Source of the DNA: Flaveria trinervia
Taxonomy: Eukaryota; Streptophyta; Magnoliopsida; Asterales; Asteraceae
Length of the DNA: 64,000 nt
Direction: 5' to 3'
NCBI GenBank assembly: GCA_025506515.1
Contig: CM046454.1
Coordinates: 66,182,445-66,246,444 of the forward strand
The notes below the pieces were generated by a model. The model was not told the DNA's origin. It saw only the letters and a list, made by a program, of their open reading frames with translations, and ran no database searches. Within the stretch, counting starts at the first letter, position 1. Each line of letters begins with the position of its first letter. The position numbers and the translations under genes are program-made. Below are positions 23,048 through 33,243 of this stretch, piece after piece.

Positions 23048-23052
23048 TATTC
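23048..23052. repeat. Target site duplication of element C, left copy
   Basis: TATTC before the TGTAGAGAATATG start of the 5' LTR, repeated at 36,385-36,389. Confidence 0.95.
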
Positions 23053-23841
23053 TGTAGAGAATATGCATAGAGGCTAAAGCAACCAAAGACTTTCTGCATG
23101 CATGCTGCACAAGTACTGAAGAAGAATGCTTCGGAAGTTTCACACATGCAACATAAATATTCTAAGTGTGAAATCTTCCGAAGCCAATATCAATATCTTT
23201 CGAAGCCAAAGATGAAGTCTTTCGAAGCTTCAGAGACAAAGTCTTTCGAAGCCTCAACTCTTGAAGACAGATTTCTTCTGAAGAATTTTAGTAACATGCT
23301 TTATCCGATTTACTATTCCATAAAGCTGGACACCTTTTCGCTGCATCTCTGTAAAGTCACCAACTTACATGAGTTGGTGAAAAGGTCCATGCTTTTGGTA
23401 ACTGTACATTGAAGTCTTGAGTCTGTAACTTTCTACTTCATGTACTTTATCCTTTTATGTGATAGATAAGGATGTGAGCTATGGCATGTGATAGTCACAA
23501 AGTCAAAAAGGCAATTTGCCTTTATGACTCTACAATTGATTTTGTTTTGAGTCTAGTCAATTGTATCCAACTGGCTTTCATAGTATGGCCGACTGTAGGA
23601 TGTAGTATAAGTATCTTATGTTCTTGTAACTTTATGGATATGCTTTGTAACACTTGTAATAGAACATAGAGAAAGCAATATACTGCATTCTTGAAACCAT
23701 ATACTTGTGTTCTGTCTCTTACATTACTTGTGTTCTTAGTGTCTTTATTGTGGTTAGTCTAGTTCACTATTTGTTTGAGTTTAGTTTAATCTCCTCTTTG
23801 TGTTGTTGTGTTGGAAGTATACCCCCTTCACCGATCCTGGA
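23053..23841 (+). repeat. 5' LTR of element C
   Basis: It starts TGTAGAGAATATGC and ends CCGATCCTGGA (the 3' LTR ends TGCA, so one terminal base is mutated here). Five copies of a CTTCGGAAG or TTTCGAAGC near-palindrome lie at about 23,128-23,252. A TATA-like TATAAGTA is at 23,606-23,613. Confidence 0.93.
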
Positions 23842-23842
23842 T

Positions 23843-23856
23843 TTGGTATCAGAGCC
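23843..23856 (+). other. Primer-binding site of element C
   Basis: TTGGTATCAGAGCC, starting one base after the LTR, matches initiator tRNA-Met. Confidence 0.92.
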
Positions 23857-23921
23857 AGGCTCTTGATATAAGATCTCACTATCTTAAGATCTCTCACACA
23901 CACAAATACTAAACTTTTCAA

Positions 23922-24999
23922 ATGGCAGCCATTTCCAAGACTGATATGGAAACTGGAACCATGAACAAGTCCCCACTGATCACTTTTGATGACTTTGATG
24001 CCTGGTGTCTGAGAATGGAAGGTTTCATCAGGTCTCTAGACTTAAGAATATGGGAGTGTGTTGAAAATGGACCTTTCATACCTAGCACTCCTTCTGCTAC
24101 TGGTGTTGGTATGATCCCCAAGGATGTGGCAAACTACTCTGAAGAAGATAGGAAGAGAGTAGAGATTGATAGAAAAGCCATGACAGCCCTTGCCCTTCCA
24201 AACTCTGTATACAGAGGTTTCAAGAAGTTCAAAACAGCTAAGCAGTTGTGAGATGCACTGAAACTGATGTATGAGGGTTCTTCTGAAGCCAAGGAGAAGA
24301 AGAAAGATCTCCTGAAGCAGCAGTTCAGGAACTTCACCTTTAAAACAGGTGAAACCATGACTCAGCAATACTTCAGGTATGTTGAGATTGTGGATACCCT
24401 TGTGGATGGAGGAGTTCCTCTTGAGAATAGGCATATTGTAAGGAAGTTTATATCCTCACTTCCTAGGTAGAGGACACACTACTGTGTGGTGATCAAGAGG
24501 ACTGAGAATCTAAAAACTCTTACTCTGACAGAGTTATATGAGATTCTCAATGGCTACCAGATGGAGATGAACATGCAATGTTCATCTAGCAACTCCAACA
24601 ATCAAATGGGTTCAGCCATGCATGTGGTTGAAAGGGATAGCATAGAACCCCAACATCATCTCATATGCCACCCTGACTGAAGTCTCAGAAGAAAGGAATA
24701 TTTCCAAAGCACTAAAGTCTGCTGCAGTGTCTATAGGTTCTTTTGAAGGCTCAGTCATCAAAACTTCCAAAGTATCAAAAGCGCCCAAAGTATCAAAAGC
24801 TTCTAAAGTATTGAAGGTCAAGTCCAAGACTCCAAAGGTGGTGTGGAAGTCTAAGAAAGATCAAGTGACTGAGAGTTCTCCATCACCAACAACTCAAGAT
24901 CCTCCTAGCATAACCATAGGATCTACTACTGTTGCATTACCCTCTGTTTCTCTAAATGAGCCCAAGACAAGTAAGGCTTGGGTTTCCAAATGTAACTAA
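23922..24999 (+). pseudogene. gag of copia element C, zinc-knuckle region missing
   Basis: The start is the ATG at 23,922 (MAAISKTDMETG). The first 109 codons carry TFDDFDAWCLRMEGFIRS and the UBN2-type gag fold. A TGA at 24,249-24,251 replaces the Trp of the AKxLWDAL motif. Further codons continue through FRNFTFKTGETMTQQYFRYV, then a stop near 24,468, then LTLTELYEILNGYQME. After about 24,660 a typical Sirevirus gag would have a zinc knuckle and a long coiled coil. Here the sequence jumps to a KVSKA-repeat, K-rich tail (24,727-24,999), so several hundred bases are probably deleted. The tail ends KAWVSKCN and TAA, the same junction as in element A. Confidence 0.85.
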
Positions 25000-25010
25000 T
25001 CATTTTCTTT

Positions 25011-28000
25011 GTGCAGGGACAGCTAAAGACAAATAAAAATATCTGGATCGTTGATAGCGGCTGTTCCAGGCACATGACAGGCAATAGGTCACTACTCCAG
25101 AACTTTGAAAGGATTGATGGAGGGCCAGTTGGCTTTAGAGGAGATGAAGGTGGTTACATTTCAGGAAGGGGTAAGGTCACAAATGGTAAGCTCAGTATTG
25201 AAAAGGTAAACTTTGCAAGGAGCTTGGGTACAATCTTTTGAGTGTATCCAAATTTTGTGATCAGAGTCATAACATGCTCTTTACTGAGCATGAGTGCATT
25301 GTTCTCAAGCCCGGGGTAGTCATTCCTCATGAGCATATTCTACTTAGAGCCCCCATGAAAGGAACATGTAGAAGATGGATTTGCAAGAAACATCTCCCTC
25401 TGGAGAAGTTTCATGATTTCTGTCTAAAGCTAATAGTGATGAGTCTTTCCTATAGCATAAAAGAATATGCCATGTAAACTTTAAAACATGAATAAACTGA
25501 TTAAGAATGATTTGGTAACTGGAATGCCAAAGAAAGAGTTTACAAGTTATGACCACTGTGTTGCATGCTTGAAAGGGAAGCAACATAAGGTATCTCATAA
25601 ACCTAAGGAAAGGAACTCCATCACTACACCCCTACACTTGTTACATATGGATCTCTTTGGCCCCACCAGTGTAATGAGTCTAGGAAGGACCTCTTACTGT
25701 TTAGTGATCACAGATGACTTTACAAGATTCACTCGGGTCTTCTTCCTTAGAATTAAGGATGAGACTTCTAAGATTCAGAAAAATTTCATCTTGAAGATTG
25801 AGAATCAATCTGATCACAAGGTCAAAATCATAAGATGTGATCAGGGAACTGAATTCAAGAACCAAATCCTTGATGCATTCTGTGATGAAAAGGGTATTTC
25901 AAGATAATACAGTGCTCCAAGGACTACTTAGCAGAATGGTGTTGCTGAGAGGAGAAACAGGACACTGATTGAAGCTGCAAGAACCATGTTGTCTGACTCT
26001 AAGCTGCCCATAACCTTCCGGGCAGAGGCAGTCAACATTGCCTGCTATGTGCAAAATAGAGTTTTAGTAATTAAGACTCATAGAAAGACTCCTTATGAAC
26101 TTTGGCACAAGAGGAAACCTTTCATTGGTTTTCTCAGGTCATTTGGTTGTCCTTGCACCATCTTGAATACCAAGGATCAAATTGCCAAATTTGCTGAAAA
26201 ATCAGATGATAGACACTTCATAGGATACTCTTCCCAAGCTAAGGCTTACAGAGTATACAATCTCAGAACCAGAATTGTTAAGGAGTCAGCCAATGTGACT
26301 TTCAATGAACACACACCCTGTGCGGCTGGTTCTGGTCCTGATGGACTCTTTGATCTTGATTTAGTTACCAACTGTTTTAACAAATCTAGTAAGACTATTT
26401 CAGGATCTGCAGAAAATCTAAACACAGGTGATCCTGATCCAAGATTTGAGCTGAGAAGACCTTCAAGTAACACATCTTAAGCTCCAGTTGGAACTACTTC
26501 TGCAAATGAGGTTTCTATCAGCACTACAATAACAAACTCAGCTGATACATCTGGTATGCCTTTAAATTCCAGCTCAGATGCTCCACAACCAGATAAAGAT
26601 GCTTTAATTGCAGAAAACAATGATGGTAGTGATGACAGTGATCAAGACTTTCTTGATGCTGATAACCACTCCATAGATGACAACATCAATGATGTAACAC
26701 ACACCTTGGATCAAGTCTCTCTTGATAAATGTGCTGATGTGGTGGGTGAAACATCTATGCCAGATCTAAATTTTTCTAATTTAGATATTTCTCAGCAACT
26801 TGCTGTGATCCCTCAGCTAAGGATCCACAAGTCCCACCCCACCACAAACATCATTGGAGATGTTGTCAGAGGGGTAAGAACAAGAGGACAAACCCATGAA
26901 GCAAATGTTTTTCTTCACTCTTGTTTCTTATCCCAGATAGAGCCGAAGAAAGTTGATGAGGCTCTGAAGGATGGTAGTTGGGTTGAAGCTATGCAACAAG
27001 AGCTGTTTTAATTCAAAAGGCAGAAAGTTTAGAACCTTTGTCTTCTTCCTTATGGGAAGACTACCATTAGAACCAAATGGGTGTTTAGGAACAAGAAGGA
27101 TGATAGAGGCATTATCATCAAGAGCAAAGCTAGACTAGTTGTTCAAGGGTACACATAAGAAGAAGGGATTTACTACACTGATGTCTTTGCTCCTGTAGCA
27201 AGACTGGAAGCTGTTAGGATATTCCTGGCATTTGCTGCATTCAAAAACTTCAAGGTTTTTCAACTTGATGTGAAGTGTGCTTTTCTTTAAGAAGTGATTG
27301 ATGAGAAGGTGTATGTCAAACAATCACCTGGTTTTGTAGATCCTCATCATTCTGAATATGTCTGCAAGCTTGACAAAGCTCTTTATGGGCTGCATCAAGC
27401 ACCCAGGAAGTGGTATGAGACACTAATTGAGTATCTTTGCAAACATGGATATAGGAGAAGTACTATAGATGGAACTTTCTTCATCAAAGGACATGGAAAT
27501 GACATATTTCTAGTCCAAGTATATGTGGATGACATCATCTTTGGTTCAACTAATCCAAAACTCTATAAAGACTTTGAGAAGCTGATGAAAGACAGATTTG
27601 AAATGAGTGCCATGGGGGAACTCAATTTCTTCTGAAAATTCAAGTGAAGCAAGTTGAAGATGGCATCTTCATTAGTTAGTCAAATAATGTTCTAGACATA
27701 CTCAAGAGGTTGAACATGAATGACTGTAAGATTGCTAAGACACCCATAGCCAAAAACCACTCCCTTGGAACTGATCTTGAGGGGGAATGTGTAGATGAGC
27801 ACTTATACAGGGCTATGATTGGGTCTCTTATGTATCTTACTGCTAACAGGCCTGATATCATGTTTGCCACCTGCATTTGTGCAAGATATTAAGCCAACCC
27901 TAAGATGTCTCATCTTATCACTGTCAAAAGGATTCTAAGATACCTTAAAGGTGCTTCAACACTTGGTCTGTGGTATCCCAAGAATCCTGACTTCAATCTG

Positions 28001-28462
28001 TATGCTTATACAGATAGTGATTATGGTTGTTGCAACTTGACTGCAAAGTCTACATCTGGGGGATGTTAATTTCTTGGTGGAAGGGTTGTCTATTGGCAAT
28101 TCAAGAAACAATCTTATGTCTTCGCATCAACTGCAGAAGCTGAATACATTGTTGCTGCAAGCTGCTGTGCTCAAGTGCTTTGGATTCAGAATCAGATGTT
28201 GGACTATGGATTCAACTTCAAGGAGACTTCCATTCATATAGACAACAATAGTGTTATCTCAATCATAGAGAATCCTATGCATCACTCAAGGACCAAACAC
28301 ATCAATATCAGGTATCATCTAATAAGAGATAATTATGAAAAGGGATTAATTAAACTAGTCAAAGTTCACATAGATGAACAATATGATGATCTGTTCACAA
28401 AGGAATTTGATGAACAGAGATTTAAATATCTTGTATCAGCTATTGGGATGATCAACTTTTAG
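25011..28462 (+). pseudogene. pol of copia element C (protease, integrase, RT, RNase H)
   Basis: The protease has WIVDSGCSRHMTGN (DSG at 25,053-25,061). The GAG-pre-integrase and integrase zinc region includes CVACLKGKQHKVSH. The integrase core keeps its likely catalytic residues in LHMDLFGP, IRCDQGTEF (Q instead of the usual N) and NGVAERRNRTLIEA. The RT (26,815-27,900) includes ARLEAVRIFLAFAA, LDKALYGLHQAPRKWYE and VYVDDIIFGS (YVDD at 27,522-27,533). RNase H (28,000-28,462) ends in TKHINIRYHLIRDNYEKG and a TAG. At least ten in-frame stops occur, most at codons where relatives have Gln or Trp. Frameshifts lie near 25,240, 27,635 and 26,480. Confidence 0.93.
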
Positions 28463-29173
28463 TAGGTTTTTCTTAAAACTAATTCTTATTATTTTTTAAA
28501 ATATGTGTGTCCTAAGTTGTCTAGTTCATCACTTTCATAAGCTCTTGTTTTCTTTGGATGAAAATCTTTTTGAAGACTTTCCTTAGATTTATGAAAATTT
28601 TGATCCTTCGGAAGTTTTGTTTTTAACTTTGGAAGAAAATCATACCTTCAAAACAAATAACTGTCTAAGAAATTTTACCTTCAGAAGAGATTTATGATGC
28701 TTCTTTCAAAGCTTAAATGGATGTCTAACACATTTATATGTTTTCAAGGACCTTCTTCCTCCGAAGAAAAATTAACTCTTGGAAGCTTTGTTCTTTTGTG
28801 CACAGAGCATTCAAGGCTTAATTTCTCTTCCAAAGCAAAATTTTCAAAACTCTCAAGAAATTCTACCTAAGTCATTTTACCTTCAGAAGCTTTTTCATTA
28901 AAACTTCCAAATATAATTACCTTCAGAAGCTTTTTGACTTCGAAAAAAACTACTTTTTGAGCAAAAGTAAACTACTTTTTCAGAGGTGAGACCGACATCC
29001 GGATTTCAAAGTTTATCCTCTTTTATTAAACTTTATCTGAAATCCTTTTTCACATATAAACCCAACAGTTTGCCCCTCTTTCTATCATCTGCTTCTTCCT
29101 CCAAACCTAAAACCCCAAATTTCTCTCTGAAATTTCTTTCTACTTTCTTTCTTCATCCTTAAGCTACCTCACA
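28463..29173 (+). other. Spacer between pol and ORF3 of element C with degenerate CTTCGAAG motifs
   Basis: Contains about ten degenerate copies of the family motif, such as CCTTCGGAAG, CCTTCAGAAGC, CTCCGAAGA and CTTCCAAAG, between about 28,600 and 28,960. The same motif is in the LTRs. The last 100 bases before ORF3 are pyrimidine-rich (CTTTCTTTCTTC), like a 5' leader. No coding signal. Confidence 0.6.
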
Positions 29174-30688
29174 ATGGCCAACCCCACGCACAAAAATGAC
29201 CCGAACATTACCATGCAGCTCCATAGGCAACACAACCAGGTTGCTCTGTTAAGCTCTGAGAAAGATCCTCATTTCTCAGAGGTTTGTTGTTTCTTAGCTT
29301 TGTCCAACTATTTCACCTCCCTAACCATTAAACCTCCACTTTATGAGGATCATCTGCTTGAATTTTGGAAGACCTGCCAAGAGGTTGTAATGGATGAGGA
29401 GAAGGCACTGTCTGCCACAATGCAGGGGAGAACAGTCTTCATCATTCCGGCCATCGTCAACATGCATCTTCAGCTGGATGATGAAGAAGATGAGAAGTTA
29501 TTTCTGAAAGAAGCTGTCAATCATTCTTTTTAGTAGATGGGGTATGAAGGAGATTTCTCTATAAAGACCTTTAGGAAAGGGAAGGTCTCATCACAGTGGA
29601 GATTCCTGCCCCATGTTGTCATCCACAGCTTATCAAACAAGCATGGTGGATGGGACCAGATTCCTGAGGATCTCTCCTTCATTATCCATGGAATGGTTCA
29701 GGGGTCAAGTTCAGGTATTCTCAATTTGTTTATACTAATTTACTTGCAAACTTAGATTCCTTAGAATATTACATGTTTCCTAGATATGTTCAATACATTC
29801 TTAACTGTGAACTGGGCTCACAGTTAAGGGGAACAGGTAACATTCTTAAACTAGGAAAGATGAAGCCCAATATCTTTAAAATATTGAGAAAGCCCACTGT
29901 TGGCTTCTCAAAGGTAGAAACAGCCCTGGTCCTAAAAATGTTAGAGCTCATTGCTTAAGGTGACAACCTAGCAGCACCAGCTAGTGTTGAACCCACACCT
30001 GTTACTTTCCAACCACCTACACAGCCACAAATCACCATCACCTACCAAAGAAAATCCAAACGAACCCCTGCTCAGACTATTCAGTTTGTGGAGGCCCCCA
30101 TACACTCACCCATACAGGAGGAAGTGGAAACTAGAGCTCCCACTTCTCCTGAGGAGCAGACCACTCCCATCTCTTCAAGGATCAGTGCTGAGGTTCCTCA
30201 TGCTCACCGTGATAAGCTCCTAAGCCAAACTGCCTTAAGCCATCACTCTGAGTCTCAACACTCAAGTGATCAACCTTCAGAGGACAGTTACCATCCCCAG
30301 CCTTTATATCTCAACCAACCAATCCCCAACCTTGATTTCTACACTGATGAAGATCTAGGTTTCAGTGAGTATATAATGATTCTCTCTTCTTTTCCCCTAC
30401 TCAAAGAGAGATAAGTGCTTCTGAGGCTCCTACTTCTAGCCCCCATCACTCACCTATTGCTGAGGTGGAAACTTCTGAACCTGTTCAGGATGTCCATATG
30501 GAAGAGGCTCTCACTTTTGAAAGTGATTACATATTAAGACCTTAACCATGGCAACTCAGCCCACTGTCATCTCAACTGTGACTGCCAGTGAGCAGAAGAA
30601 ATCCAGCAGCCAAGAACCTAAAGCTAGTGGTAAAAGAGAGGACCTTGGTCCAACCATCTTATCCCCCAATGATTCTTCTGATGAAGAT
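29174..30688 (+). pseudogene. Third ORF (ORF3) of element C, part before the solo LTR
   Basis: The start is the ATG at 29,174 (MANPTHKNDPN), 712 bp after the pol stop. The first 119 codons are open, then two adjacent TAG codons at about 29,531-29,536, after which the frame continues with GYEGDFSIKTFRKG and WRFLPHVVIHSL. Element E has the matching GYDGDFEKGEIKKGR and YRFLCHTYLKCI. Later parts, in shifted frames, have MFPRYVQYILNCEL (E: MFPRFLQLIINNEM) and a Pro/Ser/Gln-rich linker. The reading at the insertion point is NDSSDED. No membrane segment or signal peptide is seen. Function unknown. Confidence 0.75.
30684..30688. repeat. Target site duplication of the nested solo LTR, left copy
   Basis: AAGAT directly before TGTCACACC, repeated at 33,239-33,243. 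Confidence 0.93.
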
Positions 30689-33238
30689 TGTCACACCCCA
30701 ACCTTGACGGCGGAAACGTCGAGGTGTGAGGGTTAAGATCGTTCACAGCCACATAACGCTATTATTAAATCCAAATATATTATTCATAAGTTCCAATTGT
30801 ACCATTACAAACATAAGTCTCAAAGAAAGTAATTAACGTAACATAAGATGTAACAAGCCGATTTATTTTATTTATTTAACTAGGTCCATTCCTAGATGTG
30901 AAAGCACTTCAAGATGTCAATCAAACTTGAGCATTTCCTGAAACATGTTAAAAATAAATGTCAACAATAATGTTGGTGAGATTTCCATAGTTTGCAATAC
31001 ATAAGTATATAAAAGATGGCAATTCATGTTGTAAGTTAGAGAACAAAGTAACTAGGGATGTAAGATAGAATGCACAATCAAACCTTGACAGATTTTTACA
31101 AGTCACAAACGTTTACAAGTATATACGATTAGCTAAGTGCACTTGGATTAACCAAACAAGCTTGTCAGGCCCATAGATCTATGACGTCGCCAGACTAGAA
31201 ATAGTTAATGATTGTACATATATTCGACATTACATGGTAGCTACAAAGGTCAACTAACCATAACATACAGGTGAAATGCCATATGTTTACAAGAATAAAA
31301 CATTTCTACAAGTGCAATGTTTATAATGTAACATGTTTCACCCCAAAGTGTAAAAATATAAAAAGGGGTATAGAAATACTCACATGGTCAATAAATATAT
31401 AATTGATGATTCATAAGAAAATAATAAGTGCCATTCCAATGTGAAACGTCACAAGACACCTATATAGCCATATTTAGAAGGTTTTAACATCTAAGTAATA
31501 AGCTCAACGAATTAAAAGAAGACTAGGGTTTGGTGTTTAGAGGTTTTATTATTTAAATTCAACAAAATAAAAATAATTGGTTAAGTTTGATTCAAAATTA
31601 AATATACTATTTAGACATTCTAGTGTAAAGGGAAAATAATAAAAGAAAATCATTTTTGATAAAATCTTAATCTTGAATAAATCTTGATAGTTTGTAAATA
31701 AATCTTCATTTTAACAATAACATACATTTGATGGTAGTTGTTCTAATAATAACTTAGTAATTTAAACCATTATTTGAAATCCAACTTTTTTAGAGGAACA
31801 AGCTAATTGTAATGTTAATTTAGAGTACATAGAAAAATACAAATAATTTTTAGAATTTATTTAATTGTCTTACAAGTTAATTAAAATTCATAAAATAATT
31901 TTTATAATTTTTAGGAATTTTCTGAGTTTATTTTAAAGGCCAAAAAGCATTAAAACAAAAAATGTGGGGTTCCCGCGGTTCGAACCGGGGACCTCAGGTT
32001 TATGGGGCGTGCACTTTACCAGCGATCTAAGGCCCTAGCCGCGTTAAAGCTTTGTTTTAATAACTTAAAACCACCAAATGTTGAATCACCCCCAAATCGC
32101 ATGAACCCTAATTTCATTTTGATTCAAATTGAACATTGATTCGAGTGTTTCAACTCAATTAACCTTAGGGCTTTTGATCCCTAAGCTTAATCGAGCACAA
32201 TGATGTATTAAAATTACCTGATTAGGATCTAAAAGATGTGATTAAGATCAAGTTTATCTTGGTTCACACGTGAAGAACGGAGAGTTAAAATCCGACCTTG
32301 CGATGAGTTTGTTATGCACTTGAGTGTTTAGAGAGGTTAAAGGGAACGAATGGGATGATTATCTCTGTTAAATAGGTTCAATTTGTACGTTAGGGTGCCG
32401 AACAAGCTTCAAGTTCCGTTCAACTAGTTCGGTTACTAACACATATTTAATCGATAGTTTAACTCCAATTAAACATTTGATTAAGGTTGGAATTGATTAT
32501 ACGAATGTTTCCAACCGTTTAACTTCACTAACCGACACCTTGTATACATTGAACAGTTATGAACCGATTTTGATCGTTGATTTTGATTTAGTTCCCTTAA
32601 ATGCCGAATAAAGTACCGCTATTAGTCACGGGTTTGAGTTAGAAATGTTTTCGCGAGTCATTTGGCTTTAATTCGAGTTGGTTTCGAGGGAATTTGTCGC
32701 GGTTTTGGGTTTGCCGGCGATTGGCCGGAGATGGCCGGAGGTTTGGCCGGAAACGCGTGGGTGGGAGGGGGGTTTGGTTTGATTTTTTATAAATTTACAG
32801 TTTGGCCCCCTTAAGATTGGAGTTGTATCATTTCATGTAAAAACTTTCTTTAAAGTTTAATGAATTGACAAAACAATCCCTTTTACTTAAATACATTAGG
32901 TTTTAAATCATCTTTAAGTTTAATATTTTTATAAATCATTATTATTATCTTAGTTATTATTAGTATTATTATTATTATTATCCTTATTATTATTATTATT
33001 ATTATGAATTTTGTTAATATTGTTATTATTATTATTAGTTTGATTATTATAGTTTGGTATTATTAAATACATTAATTATTTATTAAGTAATAATTAATAT
33101 CATAAACTTTCAAGTTAAAGAATTAAAACAATTAAGACAATAAGCATAAATGGCACATAAGTTTCGTATATGGCAACAATGGCCCTTACAAGGTTAAGCA
33201 AAGTTAACACTTAGTTAACGAAAATTCAAGATGTTACA
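30689..33238 (-). mobile_element. Gypsy solo LTR (B-type family) inside ORF3 of element C
   Basis: The sequence begins TGTCACACCCCAACCTTGAC and ends CAAGATGTTACA; the reverse complement therefore starts TGTAACATCT and ends GGTTGGGGTGTGACA, as in the LTRs of element B. No PBS, PPT or internal domain follows, and AAGAT flanks both sides, so this is a solo LTR left by recombination between two LTRs. The 2,550-bp interior is diverged from B but keeps the GC-rich island (about 32,695-32,770, CCGGCGA and GGCCGGA repeats), an ATT-rich microsatellite (about 32,938-33,045) and a tRNA-like module. Confidence 0.92.
31970..32045 (-). other. tRNA-like module in the solo LTR
   Basis: On the minus strand, a box A-like CCTTAGATCGCTGG (plus 32,019-32,032) is followed by GCCCCATAAACCTGAGGTC and box B GGTTCGAACC (plus 31,977-31,986). 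CAT again occupies the anticodon position. The module lies at the matching place in the LTR relative to B, so it predates the split of the two subfamilies. Confidence 0.55.
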
Positions 33239-33243
33239 AAGAT
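33239..33243. repeat. Target site duplication of the nested solo LTR, right copy
   Basis: AAGAT, identical to 30,684-30,688. Deleting the LTR and one copy restores the ORF3 frame (SSDED then EGNLRL). Confidence 0.93.

Noticed and set aside
23098..23412. 104-codon frame in the LTR of C (also at 35,641-35,955)
   Set aside because: It is present in both LTRs and spans the CTTCGAAG motif array; no protein resemblance.
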